Shown here in pieces: positions 24,271 to 41,700 of a DNA stretch of 64,000 nt. Location: the NCBI GenBank assembly GCA_025267735.1, contig CM046304.1, positions 2,232,001 through 2,296,000 of the forward strand. Direction: 5' to 3'. Below the pieces are notes generated by a model that was given only the letters and a program-made list of their open reading frames with translations, had not been told where the DNA came from and searched no databases. Each line of letters opens with the position of its first letter. Positions within the stretch are counted from its first letter, which is position 1. This stretch comes from Mactra quadrangularis (taxonomy: Eukaryota; Mollusca; Bivalvia; Venerida; Mactridae). The position numbers and the translations under genes were made by a program.

Positions 24271-24429
24271 AAGGGCTATTATACAAAATGGTGAAATCGC
24301 AGACTATGTATATATGAAACAACTAAATGCGTAATATTTCTTAGAGATCCTTGATTTTTACAAATTCTCAAATTTGTATTTACTACAAAATTTAATATCA
24401 ATAGGGGCCTAAATATTGTATGTTATATA

Positions 24430-24599
24430 TTCAACTGTCAGTGGCGCGTATCTTTAGTCTGCTGATTTAAATACTCTCAATAATACTTCTATACTCTCGA
24501 TCGATAAAAATAGTTACCCGTATCTATGTACGTTGATAAACGAACAGATATCGAGTATTTATATCAGCGGGGTTAATATCTGCCCCACTGACAGTTGAA
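24430..24599. mobile_element. Palindromic MITE with TA target duplication
   Basis: Arms TTCAACTGTCAGTGGCGCGT ... CTGATTTAAATACTC and their complement, about 55 bp each, flanked by TA on both sides (Tc1/mariner-like target). Other copies: 25749-25917, about 48340-48560, 50703-50908, 51363-51488 and a half at 5295-5345. Confidence 0.85.
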
Positions 24600-24836
24600 T
24601 AGAATTTAACTTTATAAATATCGATAAGTTCAGTAAAAAAATGTACCGGGTCAAGATATCGACTTTTATGTCGCCAACTGAACACCATTCCTTGTTAATA
24701 CTGTAAATAATGAATACACTCAGGTAAAAATAGCCATGATACGGCGTAGTAAAATAGGCGGTTACATTACTACTGGTCTATAAATATACATGAATATTCA
24801 TGCCTTATTTAGTTCGATTAAAAATTGGTTCAAGTA

Positions 24837-25450
24837 CAGAGCATTCCAAAAGTTTTTGGACAAATATCCTGATTTTATGATAAACTGACTTACTTTTCCT
24901 CATGAATTAAAGAAACAAAGAGTCATCTGAGCAAATTCAAAATTCAACATTAATAAGGGACCTTTGTTAGTTATTTCCCCTTGTATACTCTTCAAATAGG
25001 TAGGTCCAATTTTTGGATTACTCGGATTTTACCATCACTTTTCAATGTCAATTCGCCAAAATTAATCTTAAAAACGTTTTTTGTGAATATTTTGATTTGT
25101 TTGGAAATCAAGCTAAGTAATTTTAGGGTTAAGAACTATCTAAATTTCATCACTTCTGTTAATATCATAATTAACAAGAAATATATTAGATGAAATATTT
25201 TATTATTCTTACATATATAGGACTTAAATGATAAAATCCAAGGATTCCAACTGTAAGGACCTACTTACCAATCCGGTTGCTTCAGATTTTATCAGGGAAA
25301 AATAATTGACTTAAGTCCCTAATTAGTTCACCAACATATGATTTAAACCATATTATATGAATAAGCTTTAACTACAGGAAAATTTATTGCGATTTTCAGT
25401 ATCAGTTTTTTTCCAAATTTCGTATGTCCAAAAACTTTTGTAGGGCACTG
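24837..25450. mobile_element. Mariner-like MITE interrupted by a Harbinger-like MITE
   Basis: Ends CAGAGCATTCCAAAAGTTTT-TGGACA and TGTCCAAAAACTTTTG-TAGGGCACTG are inverted repeats flanked by TA (24835-24836, 25451-25452). The element at 24957-25319 lies inside it; without that insert it would be about 250 bp. Confidence 0.8.
24957..25319 (+). mobile_element. PIF/Harbinger-like MITE, copy 2
   Basis: Starts GGGACC..GTTAGTTATTTCCCC and ends GAC..TTAAGTCCC, flanked by TAA on both sides (24954-24956, 25320-25322), the 3 bp TWA target typical of PIF/Harbinger. Confidence 0.8.
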
Positions 25451-25748
25451 TATATGGTGCGAATCACTGATTTTAAACTAATGCCCATATTTGTAACAGG
25501 TTTCGTGGAATTGGTGCTATCAGTAATGAGGACTCTATATAAGTACAGACATGCATGGAGGAATGACCATACAACTAACTGTGCTCAAGATAAAATATCA
25601 AAACTTTTATTTAATATTTCCAGTACCAATAAAACAGTAAGTGATTTTTTATTATTATTTATTAATTTTTTATATAGCAATTGTAATCTTTTATTTTTTA
25701 TGTTGCTTGACTTGAATCATATTTGCATAATTATATTGTAGTATTATA

Positions 25749-25917
25749 TTCAACTGTCATTGGCGCATACATTGACCCCGGCTGATTTAAATACTCGATA
25801 TTTGTGCGATTTCCCCGTACATACACACGAGTATCTATTTTATTAATCGTAAGTACAGAAGTATTGTCGTGAATATTTAAATCAGTGGGATGAGTGTTAA
25901 TGTATGCGCCAGTTAAA
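25749..25917. mobile_element. Palindromic TA-target MITE, second copy
   Basis: TTCAACTGTCATTGGCGCAT to ATGCGCCAGTTAAA, flanked by TA. It lies 375 bp upstream of the actin coding start. Confidence 0.8.
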
Positions 25918-26293
25918 TAAAGTTTTATAATATCCTTATTAATTTTGTATGTTTGAATGTATATATTCTGAAAACATTTTAAGTTTAATAATGAAACTGA
26001 CCTAAACATTTTGTTTACATACAGTTAATGAACAATTTATTTTCCGATAATTCGGCTTCGAAGTTTTTACATTTTATGATGTACCCAAATATATTTTATA
26101 TGAATTGAAAGTTAATTCTTTTAATATAGGTGCATATTGTATTTTGAAGAACGCGTTGAATGTGAAGTGTTAGGTTCTTTTATTAATAGTGTACGCTGAC
26201 AATTCTAGATTTTGTACGATTGTCGCTTGGGTCTAAGACCTGCCGATGTTAACATGACTTAACTTCTTAAACTCCAACACTTTTATTACAGAG

Positions 26294-31523
<5,230 letters not shown>

Positions 31524-34500
31524 AAATAACATTAAAGGGACAGTTCAATGGATTTGTGAAATTGACAAAATCGAAACAAAATATATAATTAAAAAATAAT
31601 TGATGAATCCATCTTGCTTTGGGGCTATAATTTTCTCATTTGGCACTGTGGTACAGTTTAAAACTGGTCTATTAAATCCAAAAATGTGTGGAATTTCCTT
31701 TTAGATGTCAAAAATGTATTGATACGTTCTTTACTTTGAACCTGGTCTAGTGTTTTATTACGTGATGACTTTCAAAATTATTGGAGGTAAAACCCCCTAC
31801 TCCCCTGGGCAGCAAATTATAAAAAATCTTACAATAATTTAGCAATACAATAAAGTGCGGTTTACGACAGAAATTGGTCGTAAGACGCTTGATAATACGA
31901 GCCCCTGGTTATTACGAGCCTGAAAAATACTATACGCTACGTGTACATTAGTTTGTATATATGAAATGTTATTGTTTTAAGAAATGAAATCATTGTGATT
32001 TATAAAATATTTTATTTCGTAAATGTATAAAGTTGCCACTTAATGTAGTTTTAATTATATGAGTGCAATGTACATTATTCATCGATATACGGTGTTCATT
32101 GTTTAGTAATACATGTATATGCATTAGTTATGTTTGCGTTACTTAAATTTTGAATAATATAAACTCTTCATATACATTCCATTTATTATTGTATCTATAT
32201 AAAAGAAATAAAATATAAAACTATCAATCTAGCTTCTTCTTTACACGATATGTATTTATAAAATATACAAGTGTAACACATTATCGCATCACCTGCAAGA
32301 TGATTATAAAACTATTATTAAATTATCAAATTTTTTTTTCAGAAATAAACGTAAAATATCGATTTTTACCGAATGAAAAAAATAGTTCATGAATCAGACC
32401 TCAGTTCATGCGTGTCAACCACCCACGAAGTTCCTAAAATAAATTTACTTGTTACATTGTAATTTCTTAAATTACTATTAAACTGGCTTAAAATTTGCAT
32501 ATTATAGAAACCTTAAAGTGAGGTAATTCACCCGACTGACGTGGACCGAGTTATTCGTCCACATTTTTGTTATAAATTTGTAGATTAAGTATTATATAAA
32601 GACCTGCAAAACTTCTCTGGCACAATTTCCTGACCACTATAACCCTCAGTATGTCTTGGCATTATTACAACCGTAAGGGGTTTAGTGAAAAACATTTAAA
32701 TTTGAGAATTGCAAGTATAAATTGGAAGGTACTTAATTGTTGCCAAATTCTTATTCGAGATATTTGATACTAAATATCTTTGAAAAGCCACTATTAATTA
32801 CGATAAATTAGTATCATTTTAATTTAGATTAATTCATTTAATTGTTAGTTAAATAAATTTATCTAAATTAATTAGATATTTATTTAAAAATACCATTTTA
32901 AAGGGGAAATATTATGAGGGGGAAAGTGGAGTCAGGATAGAGCGCCATGATCGTGCGACCACATGCACGACTCATGCAGGTTGGTTCATCCCCATTCGGA
33001 GACAAACACAAAAACAACAGCGTAAGCCAACTCCTAGCAAAACATTAACAGCTCTGGTAACCATGCCTTTTCCCTTCTCTATAGAAAAAGGAGTGGCATG
33101 GTGTTTAGGAACGACCAGAACCAATCAAATGCTTCGCCAAAAGAAGGCAAACGCTTGGCTATATTGTGTGACACTGTAGTCACAATAACGACCCACTAAT
33201 GAAAAATATACTTTTTCTATACCCAATATTAAACACTAAGAAACGGGTTGTGAACGAAAGCACTTTATTATGTCAATTAAATTAAATTGGTCTCCAATTC
33301 CATCTTACTAAAGGTTGCAGAATCTTTGTGAATTATTTAATCAAACAAATGAAAAAATATTTGAAAAATATGTTGAAAAGGACATAAAAATATGGAAATG
33401 AAAATTTAAAGTCATCAGATATGTACATGTTTTATAATATGTATTTACCATGTATTTAAAACATATCACCAGGGCATAATTTACACAAATTAATGTATAT
33501 TTAAAAGGTGTAATACTATTTAATACGCAAGGGAGTTAAGTCGGATTAAAGTCATTGCCATTGTTGCCTCCCTTTGTTCCTAATTTACGAATGCTTTTTT
33601 TAATCGATATACAATGCTTATTCGATGGGTATGTTTAGCCTTATTCTGATTTCTAAAACTATAAATTAATTTTCAAAACATGGCACGTTATTATTCTTTT
33701 AATTTTGGATTCATCCGTTTATGGGAAAAGCACACGAGTCCACACTATCGTGTAGCAGTTTCAAAGTACATGTATTTAAAATTAGTTATTCATTTCGTGT
33801 GACTCACTGAATAAATATTGTAGGTACATTGTATAATACTCTCATGTTTTATATAGATAATAAAAGAATACATCTGAATATAATTTATCATCCCTATATT
33901 TGACTGTTAGACTAATCTTTTGTTTAATTGACGCGCCAAGTTAAAAAATGCAATAATAGCTAAAACATATTCAGCACAATGCTTATAGAAGATCTAATTT
34001 CATGGTGATTTATTTCTCTTATTTCTTTTATTACTAGTATTCCACAAAGTCTAAGTTTAGAAAAATTCTGGATTTCTGTACACAGTTCGTATACTTGGTC
34101 ATGCGTGTTTATGTATATAAAATAATTATATGCACACGCGTATAAGCGCTACTTGGATGAAACGCTAATTGGATTAATGATTAATTAGATTAACGGCTAA
34201 TTGCATTAGCAGTTTATTTGAAAGTGCGTACATATTTTTTGTTTGTTTTATACTTCTGCAGCCTTAAGATAATTTATGTGCATTGTATTAGATATTTTAT
34301 AAAGGTCCATTTTCCCATACATTCATTAGTTCTTACACACAGTTCACTTGCACTGGACAGAGTTGTGCTCCAATGCATGCTTACTATGTTTACTAACCAT
34401 CCGATATCGTACATCTTAACTTTGTTTAAAAGGGCATTGTTATAGCTTTCTAATGATATATTATTTATGAATATTCATTCATGAAAAAAAATTAAGGTGG

Positions 34501-35707
34501 GTCCATTTCCCACAAAAATATACAGATATTGTAAATGAAGGGAAGCAACCGTTACAAAACTCAAGGGAGGTAATAACAAAAATCAACGACCTTCACCTTG
34601 ACCTAGTCAATGAGTAAATGGACGACATTTTAAAACAAAGTATAATACAGTTTGTTTCCTAAATAGTGGACTCGTTCAGGTGAGTAATGTTACGTAATCA
34701 CAACAGTAGTTGCTTTGCGTCGAGTTTGATTGAATTAACGCAACACAAGTCGAACTCGATGTAAGATTTAGTCGGAAATAATATCAGTCCGAAATGGCCT
34801 TGTTTACACGAACTGTCACTGACAGTAAATACGTCCTTGCATAATGTTATTTTGTTATAAAGTACTATCATTAATATATTTGTAATCTGTTTGATTTTTT
34901 AGTTAAAATATTTATTTTAGTCAAAATTCTGTCAGCGACTGATCTGCTCTGTTATGTTCCCAGAAAAAAATCTTGTTACAATTTTAGACAGAGCAGAGGC
35001 ATGGGTGAAAGTGTTCAGTATTAATACTGATTTCAGTATTTTGAGAATAAATTTGCTGTATGTTATTTATATGAAATTGTCTATTTCAGTATTTTGAAAA
35101 TAGGTTTTCAGTATTTACAAAACTTTCAACTTCCACCCATGCAGAGGTCAGTCAACATTTTTGGATACAAACCATATTTTCTGTTAAAGTTGTTTTCAAA
35201 ATTCATCAGTTACTAAAAAAATATAGCCTGTTTCATTCTGTATTATTTACAACTGAAAGTAGAGGTGCAAGTTTTAATGAAAGTCCATTATGATGCACTA
35301 ATTGCAGATTAAATATCAAATAAATAGTTTAAGACTAAAGAGGTTGTGGGTTCGAATCTCAGTTTGGACTATGAATTTTTATCTGGTTACAATAAAGGGA
35401 AATTTAAGCATAATAAACTGCATGGGGTAGTGCTTGTCAATTCAGCCTTAAATTAAGGTGAAGACCAAGCATGCACACTTCATTTTATTATCACATTGGT
35501 TCTGATCCCATCTAAATCCTACCTGTTGTTTCCATATAAGCAAGAAACTTTATCCTGCAAGCTCAGTACAGGGGGACCAGGAAGCAGACTCGGAAGTGAT
35601 CAATCTAAGTTGTAAGAACTTGTTTTATAATCGAGGTATAAACTTAAATAAATATTAAGTGACATTTTGCTTAGAAGTGTTATATTTCTAATCCATTTCA
35701 TTTTCAG
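31524..35707. other. Actin 3' flank and intergenic region
   Basis: The actin 3' UTR probably runs to the AATAAA at 31849 or 32207. The rest is AT-rich with no convincing exon. At 34679/34680 CGTTCAG|GTGAGTAATG is a good donor and could end a non-coding first exon of the downstream zinc-finger gene. A family C SINE occupies about 35335-35640. Confidence 0.5.
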
Positions 35708-35795
35708 AATGTCTTTCAAGATATGAAAGTTGTCAGGCTGTACTGGTTATTAATTTTCAATTAGTGATAAGTGTGTATGAAGTGAAAATTTCAAG
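35708..35795 (+). other. 5' UTR segment of the BTB/zinc-finger gene
   Basis: CATTTTCAG at 35699-35707 is a good acceptor 88 bases before the start codon. The segment holds a five-codon upstream ORF (ATG 35709) that could damp translation. Confidence 0.5.
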
Positions 35796-38700
35796 ATGAA
35801 CCCTCAAGATTTAATGGAAAGACTAAAATCCAGAGCTTCAGTGAATACGACCGGGAAGTACATGACCACGAGTACTAGACCCTTAAATATGACTTCTGTA
35901 GCAAGAAGTACACCAAGTAAACAAGCAATCAGTAATAGTTTGAAGTCTTTATCAGACGCCGGTGTACCTCTGAAGTTTGATAAATTACCTGGGAATATTC
36001 AACTGTTAACATCCAGTTCCGGTGGACAGACATCGTTGATACCAGTGTTTGTGTCTGGAGATGAAATATTCCACGTTCAAAGTCAGTCAGGGTCGCAGAA
36101 TAATATATATGTGTTGAGTAGCCCTACTGCATCAAATTCAGACATTTCCACTGGGAGTCAAGTTTTTATTAACAATCCATCATCTGTGTTACCTCTGCAG
36201 TTGGACAATGTTAAACAGAGTATACAAAACCAAACAAACTTGCTTGGGTTCCAGTCAAATGTTGCAGATCCTGGTGCAGTGTCACTGTCAGGGCTGCCGA
36301 CTACCTTAAAGACTTCTGCCAGAGTAGCATCATCTCAGTCTTTAGCTAGTCCTGTTTACAAATCAAAACTTGAAAAAGCCGTGGCGCAGAATCTACTCAT
36401 GCAGAATATGGCTAAAGATTCAACTTCAAGTAACCCACCTAAATCAATATCCGTACCTGCCAGTCACTCTGGGCAACCAGCTGCTGTGACGGTCAGTGTC
36501 ACTTCTTCATCGCAAAATAGTGCTATATTTACAAGTTTAAAATCTAGTCCATTGAAGCAAGCTCTAACTAGCCCTAGTGCTCTAAAACAGGGCAAAAAGG
36601 GAGGAAACTCTGACTCAGACTTTAAAAGCTCTCCAACTAAACTGCCAGTGAAAGTGTCCAAAGTTGCTGAATATTATAAAAACCTTATCTCTGGTAAAAT
36701 ACCTCCAATGCGTTCATCCGCTGCCTGGAAACAAGGATTTGAGGGAACACAACCTCAGACGCAGCCGTTATCTCAATTTTCTCTCGTGCTAGATGAAGCA
36801 ACATACTCAGCTGATAGTCAAATAGCGGGTAGTGTTAACACCATGAACAATACTAATATGCCTGCATCCTTTGATACTGATATGATTTCAACTACCAATA
36901 GCTCTATTATAAATCAAGTCTTAGGTCAAACAGAAGTGATTAAAGAGAAGACCTACACTAACTTAGGTCTCGGGTATTCTATACTGGAAGCATTATGGGA
37001 GCTACGAGTGGAAGGTGCATTCTGTGATGCTGTATTGATAGTTGGTGACGAACATATCAAGGTAAGACATGGGTGAAAGTTTAAGTATTAATACCGATTA
37101 CAGTATTGTGAGAATACAGGGGCGGATCCAGAATTTTTTTCTAGGGGGGGGGGGGGGGGGTGTTCCGAACTTTTCTAGGGGTGGGTCCGAAGCACAACCA
37201 CATTATACACATTTTGCAGAAAAAATGCAACATATTGATAATAATAACTACATAAACATTAAATCTATGTTAAGCACCTAGAAAAATTGCTTTATACTAC
37301 TTAAAAATTACTTACAAGCAAGAAATACACTAATGGACTTGTACATTTTCCAAATTCTAGGGGGGTCTGGACCCCCTGACCCCCCCCCCCCGCTGGATCC
37401 GCCTATGGAATAAATTACTTTATGTAATTCATATGAAATCTGTCTATTTCAGTCATTTAAAAGTAGCTTTTCTCTGGACTCAGTACATTGTATTTTCAAA
37501 ACCTTCAAAGCTTACCCTTGAAAATATAGTATTAGCTGTTTTCGGTTTGAAATGTGCATTTTACATTATAATGCAATGATCACATATTCACTGATGAGTT
37601 AAAGTGTGGCTTAAAATCTGCTTCCTTATACATTTTCAACCTACTTTACAATTTTTGTATGATAACCCCTGATCATTGAAATCATCTTCAGGCAGGTGAT
37701 TCTTTACAGTATTTGCATCTGGGTGGAGTGAAACAACTGAAGGTAAACTTTTTGCTCAAGGAAATTAGCTGTGCCTCTGGTGGGGTTTGAACCCAGGACC
37801 TCTTGATCCATAAGCACATGTCATACCACTGAACCAGTGCTCAAACATGACAGAATAGTTTCTGTAAAAAGCATCATAATTTACCTGAAAATTAGACAAA
37901 AAGTCGACTAAACATTTGTCTGAAATCCTTAAAATTCAATGAATTTTGAAGACAATGATGACCCCAACAAGGCTGTATTTTAAGGGTCGTCCTATTGACC
38001 TAATATATGAGTTCAGGCAACCTGTTACTGCTATTAAAGATATTTTTCGAGCAAGTTGAATATATTTCTGACTGTCCATTAGGGCAACCTTGTTAAAAAA
38101 ATTTATGTCAAGCCCTGCCCCTCATTACTTCTTATTATTCTGTGTTTACTATTTTTCAGTTGCATAGACTTGTTTTGATAGGGGCCAGTCCGGATATGTG
38201 TAAGGAAACGTCACATAGATTAGAAACTGAATTAAAACTTGTATTACCTAAAGATTTTATATCGGAACATGTACTGACGTTCTTATATTATATATATCAT
38301 GGTGTATTAAAACTGTCAGTTTATAACGTTCAACAAATATACAGGTATGTTAATAGCATTTATGATTATATTGTTAGTTTGTTTGTTGGGTTTAACACCA
38401 TAGCAACACTTTGTATAGGTCATATAACAGCGGCCAGTCAACCTACTCACTCCTCCTGAAAAAGCCAAATCTCTGGGTTTAACTGTTAACCAACTACTAA
38501 GTGCATACTTTTGTCAGTGACTGACAACTGTCCTAGATAATAAAAATCATTGGTAGGAGGGAGAATGGCGTTAGAAATAATTTCATGACCAAGCTCCACG
38601 AAAGTATGTCCTGCCCGGGAATCGAATCCACAACCCCTCGATCTGTAGACTTGCGTGCTACCAATTGAGCTAGCCAGGCATCTTTTATCAGTAATAGATA

Positions 38701-41700
38701 ATAGCTTACAATCAGAAGACATGAATAATTCCAGGTACCTACAATCATATAGTTCTGCCCAAAGGCCATATGTTGTTAAATAATATACTTAACAAAACTT
38801 CTAAGTACACCGATTTCAATGTTGTCAGAAATTTTCAATTTTCAACATTTATGTCCGATCTTTAATGAAAATGAATACAGGACTATACTATCGTCTGCTT
38901 GCATGGTTTTCATGCTTCTTAATTGATGCAAAATTGGTTTTGTTGTGCATGTGCAGACAAGCAGAAATGCGCACATGCTTATTGTGCAAAAATTGCACGT
39001 TAGTTTTAGTGAAAATCATTTGTGTGTTGATATGTACAACGAAAAATCAAGAAATGGCTCGAATGTCGCTTCAAGAAAGAGAAATTGCCATAGGTCTTTT
39101 GCCAAACAGTGCGTCACCTGCAGAATAAGACTTCTAATTGCTTATTTTCTGTTCTATCAAAACAATTAGAAAATCTTCCCATTTCAATGCATGCATGACA
39201 AAAAATGGTTTTGCATTGATAAAGTAGCATGAAGACCATGAAAGCAAAGGTCGGTATGGTCCAAAACACATTTCCATCATCGATCAGACTTTAATGTTGA
39301 AAAATAAGACTTCCTACAATACTGAAATCGGAGTACTTAGAAGTTTCGTTAAGTATATGTACTATGCACTTGTTGAGTTGGATACAAAACAATTAATTTG
39401 ATTATCTTGAATTTTCTAGAAAGTAATTATTATCCATTATTCTACCCCCGCTTCGAAGAAGAGGGGGTATACTGTTTTACCCTTGTCCGTCCGTGCGTGC
39501 GTCCGTTACAAAATTTCCGTCGCAGTTTTCTCAGCAACTATAACATGCAGCAGCCTAATACTTTGCATATTGCTTCATCCCATTGTCCCATGTGGTGTAA
39601 AGCGATTTCATGCTCCTTGCTCATCTACTTCTTGTTTGTCGCATATTTTTAGATTTTGGCGGGGGTATCACTAGTGAGCATTAGCTCACAGATTTACATG
39701 TCTTGAATTTCCTAGAAAGTAATTATTATCTGTTATTGGTTTTAACTTTTGATCTAAAACTAAATTGATGTTTAACTTCTTTAAATTATTGTATCCTTTA
39801 TGTTATATTTTTCAGATTGTCAAACATATTTGGTATTGCACAACTGAGTAAATATTGTTATGATTTTTGTAAATTATCAAAAATGGGACATTTAATCATA
39901 GATAGTCCATATCAGGAAAATGCTAAACAAATTAGAAAGGTAATTTTGTTTTTTTCATATGAATATTTTGAGTATAAAACAAATGCTTGGATATACTATA
40001 AAAGCAGGAAAATTGGTCAAAGTGGATCTCAAAGTTTCAAACCTATAACCTTCCTTATGCAAGTCAGATGCTCTATCAACTTTGAAAAAGAGTCTGCTTA
40101 ACATTTTACATTGCAGGCTAATTTTGAAGAGTTGAAATTGCTGCAGAAATATTACTGTCTTAACTAATGAGACTTAAATCAGCATTGGAACTGCCAGAAA
40201 AATCTATAGTACTATCCTTTGCTCTATTTACTTGTATGGCTACATTTTACAATGAGCCTCGGAAGAATACCTTTCGCTGACGTCAAAAGCTTGACATGTT
40301 TTTGATTACTAAATGATTGAGGAGAATTTAAGATCTATAATTGTTCATAGGGTCAAACATTTGGAGAAAAAATGCAAGTTTTTTTTTTTCAATTTGCGTG
40401 TTAAAAAAACATCAACTAAATTCGAGCCCTTTATTCTACATATATGTAATAAAAAAGACATATATCAGTCTTAGTAATTAGGATTTGAAAGTGGTTGCCC
40501 GAATAGATCATTTCAGTAGCAAGAACTATATCTTGTTTGTAGATTTTTGGTTGCCCAAAAGAAATTTGGGTTGCCTGAAATAAAAGTAGTTGTCCTGGGC
40601 AACCAGACACCCATTAATTTCGTAGACTGATGTATTATAATCATTATACCCCCGCTTCGAAGAAGAGGGGGGTATACTGTTTTACCCTTGTCTGTCCGTC
40701 CGTCCGTTACAAAATTTCCGTCACAGTTTTCTCAGCAACTATATCATGCAGCAGCCTAATACTTTGCATATTGCTTCATTCCATAGTCCCATGTGGTGTA
40801 AAGCGATTTCATGCTCCTTGCTCATCTACTTCCTGTTTGTCGCATATTTTTAGATTTTTGCGGGGGTATCACTAGTGAGCATTAGCTCACAGATTTACTT
40901 GTTTTTTATATATTTCAGACTGGTCTGGCTGATGACGATGGAATCCTTGATTCTGTCAGTCCAAGTAAACATGGTGAAACTATACAAGTGACATCATCAC
41001 CTTGTGTTGATAACATCACTATGACAACAGCAACATATACTAACTCAGTTACCATGGCAACAGTGACAACAACCAGCAGCGAATTAGAAAACTTTGATGG
41101 TCTCAACTCTGAGATAAACTGGCCTAAAAGTGAACAAAGTAATATCCCAATACGTAAAAGAGGTAGATCAAGAAAGATAACCCCTGGTTCCTTTGTTCAG
41201 CATGCTGTTGATAACTGTAGAACTAGGGAACCAGCCTCTGGTAGCCATAGCAACTTCCTGGAAGACATTGCTAGCGGAGGTCTCGACTTGTCGGGCAAAC
41301 TGGGTTCAAATACTTCAAAAAGTAAGACTGACAGTTCTCGAACAAGTTTGAATCAATTTGAAAGTCACCTTGGACAAAATTTACTGATACATTCTATGGA
41401 TGAGAACAATAAAAGACAAGTAAGCGGTGAGGTTGAATCTGCTCATATTGATGAGAAGGAAATAAATGATAATCATGAAACTATGTTTGAATCATTCCCT
41501 GATCCTTTGTTAAATGGTAGACTTGATGAAAATGAACTTATGAGAATCAAACAACATGATGAAGATGGTGACATCAATTATGAGAATTCCCTTACGATAC
41601 ATATAGAACATTCCGGAAACAAAGGGGAAATAACTCCAGTAAAAGATAAAAATGATATTACTTGTGTTACAAATGTAAATCCCACTAGAGCAAGGAGAAA

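Noticed and set aside
32930..33180. GC-richer stretch resembling a tRNA-derived head (GGTTGGTTCATCCCC)
   Set aside because: Only a loose B-box match and no second copy in the window, so not enough to call.
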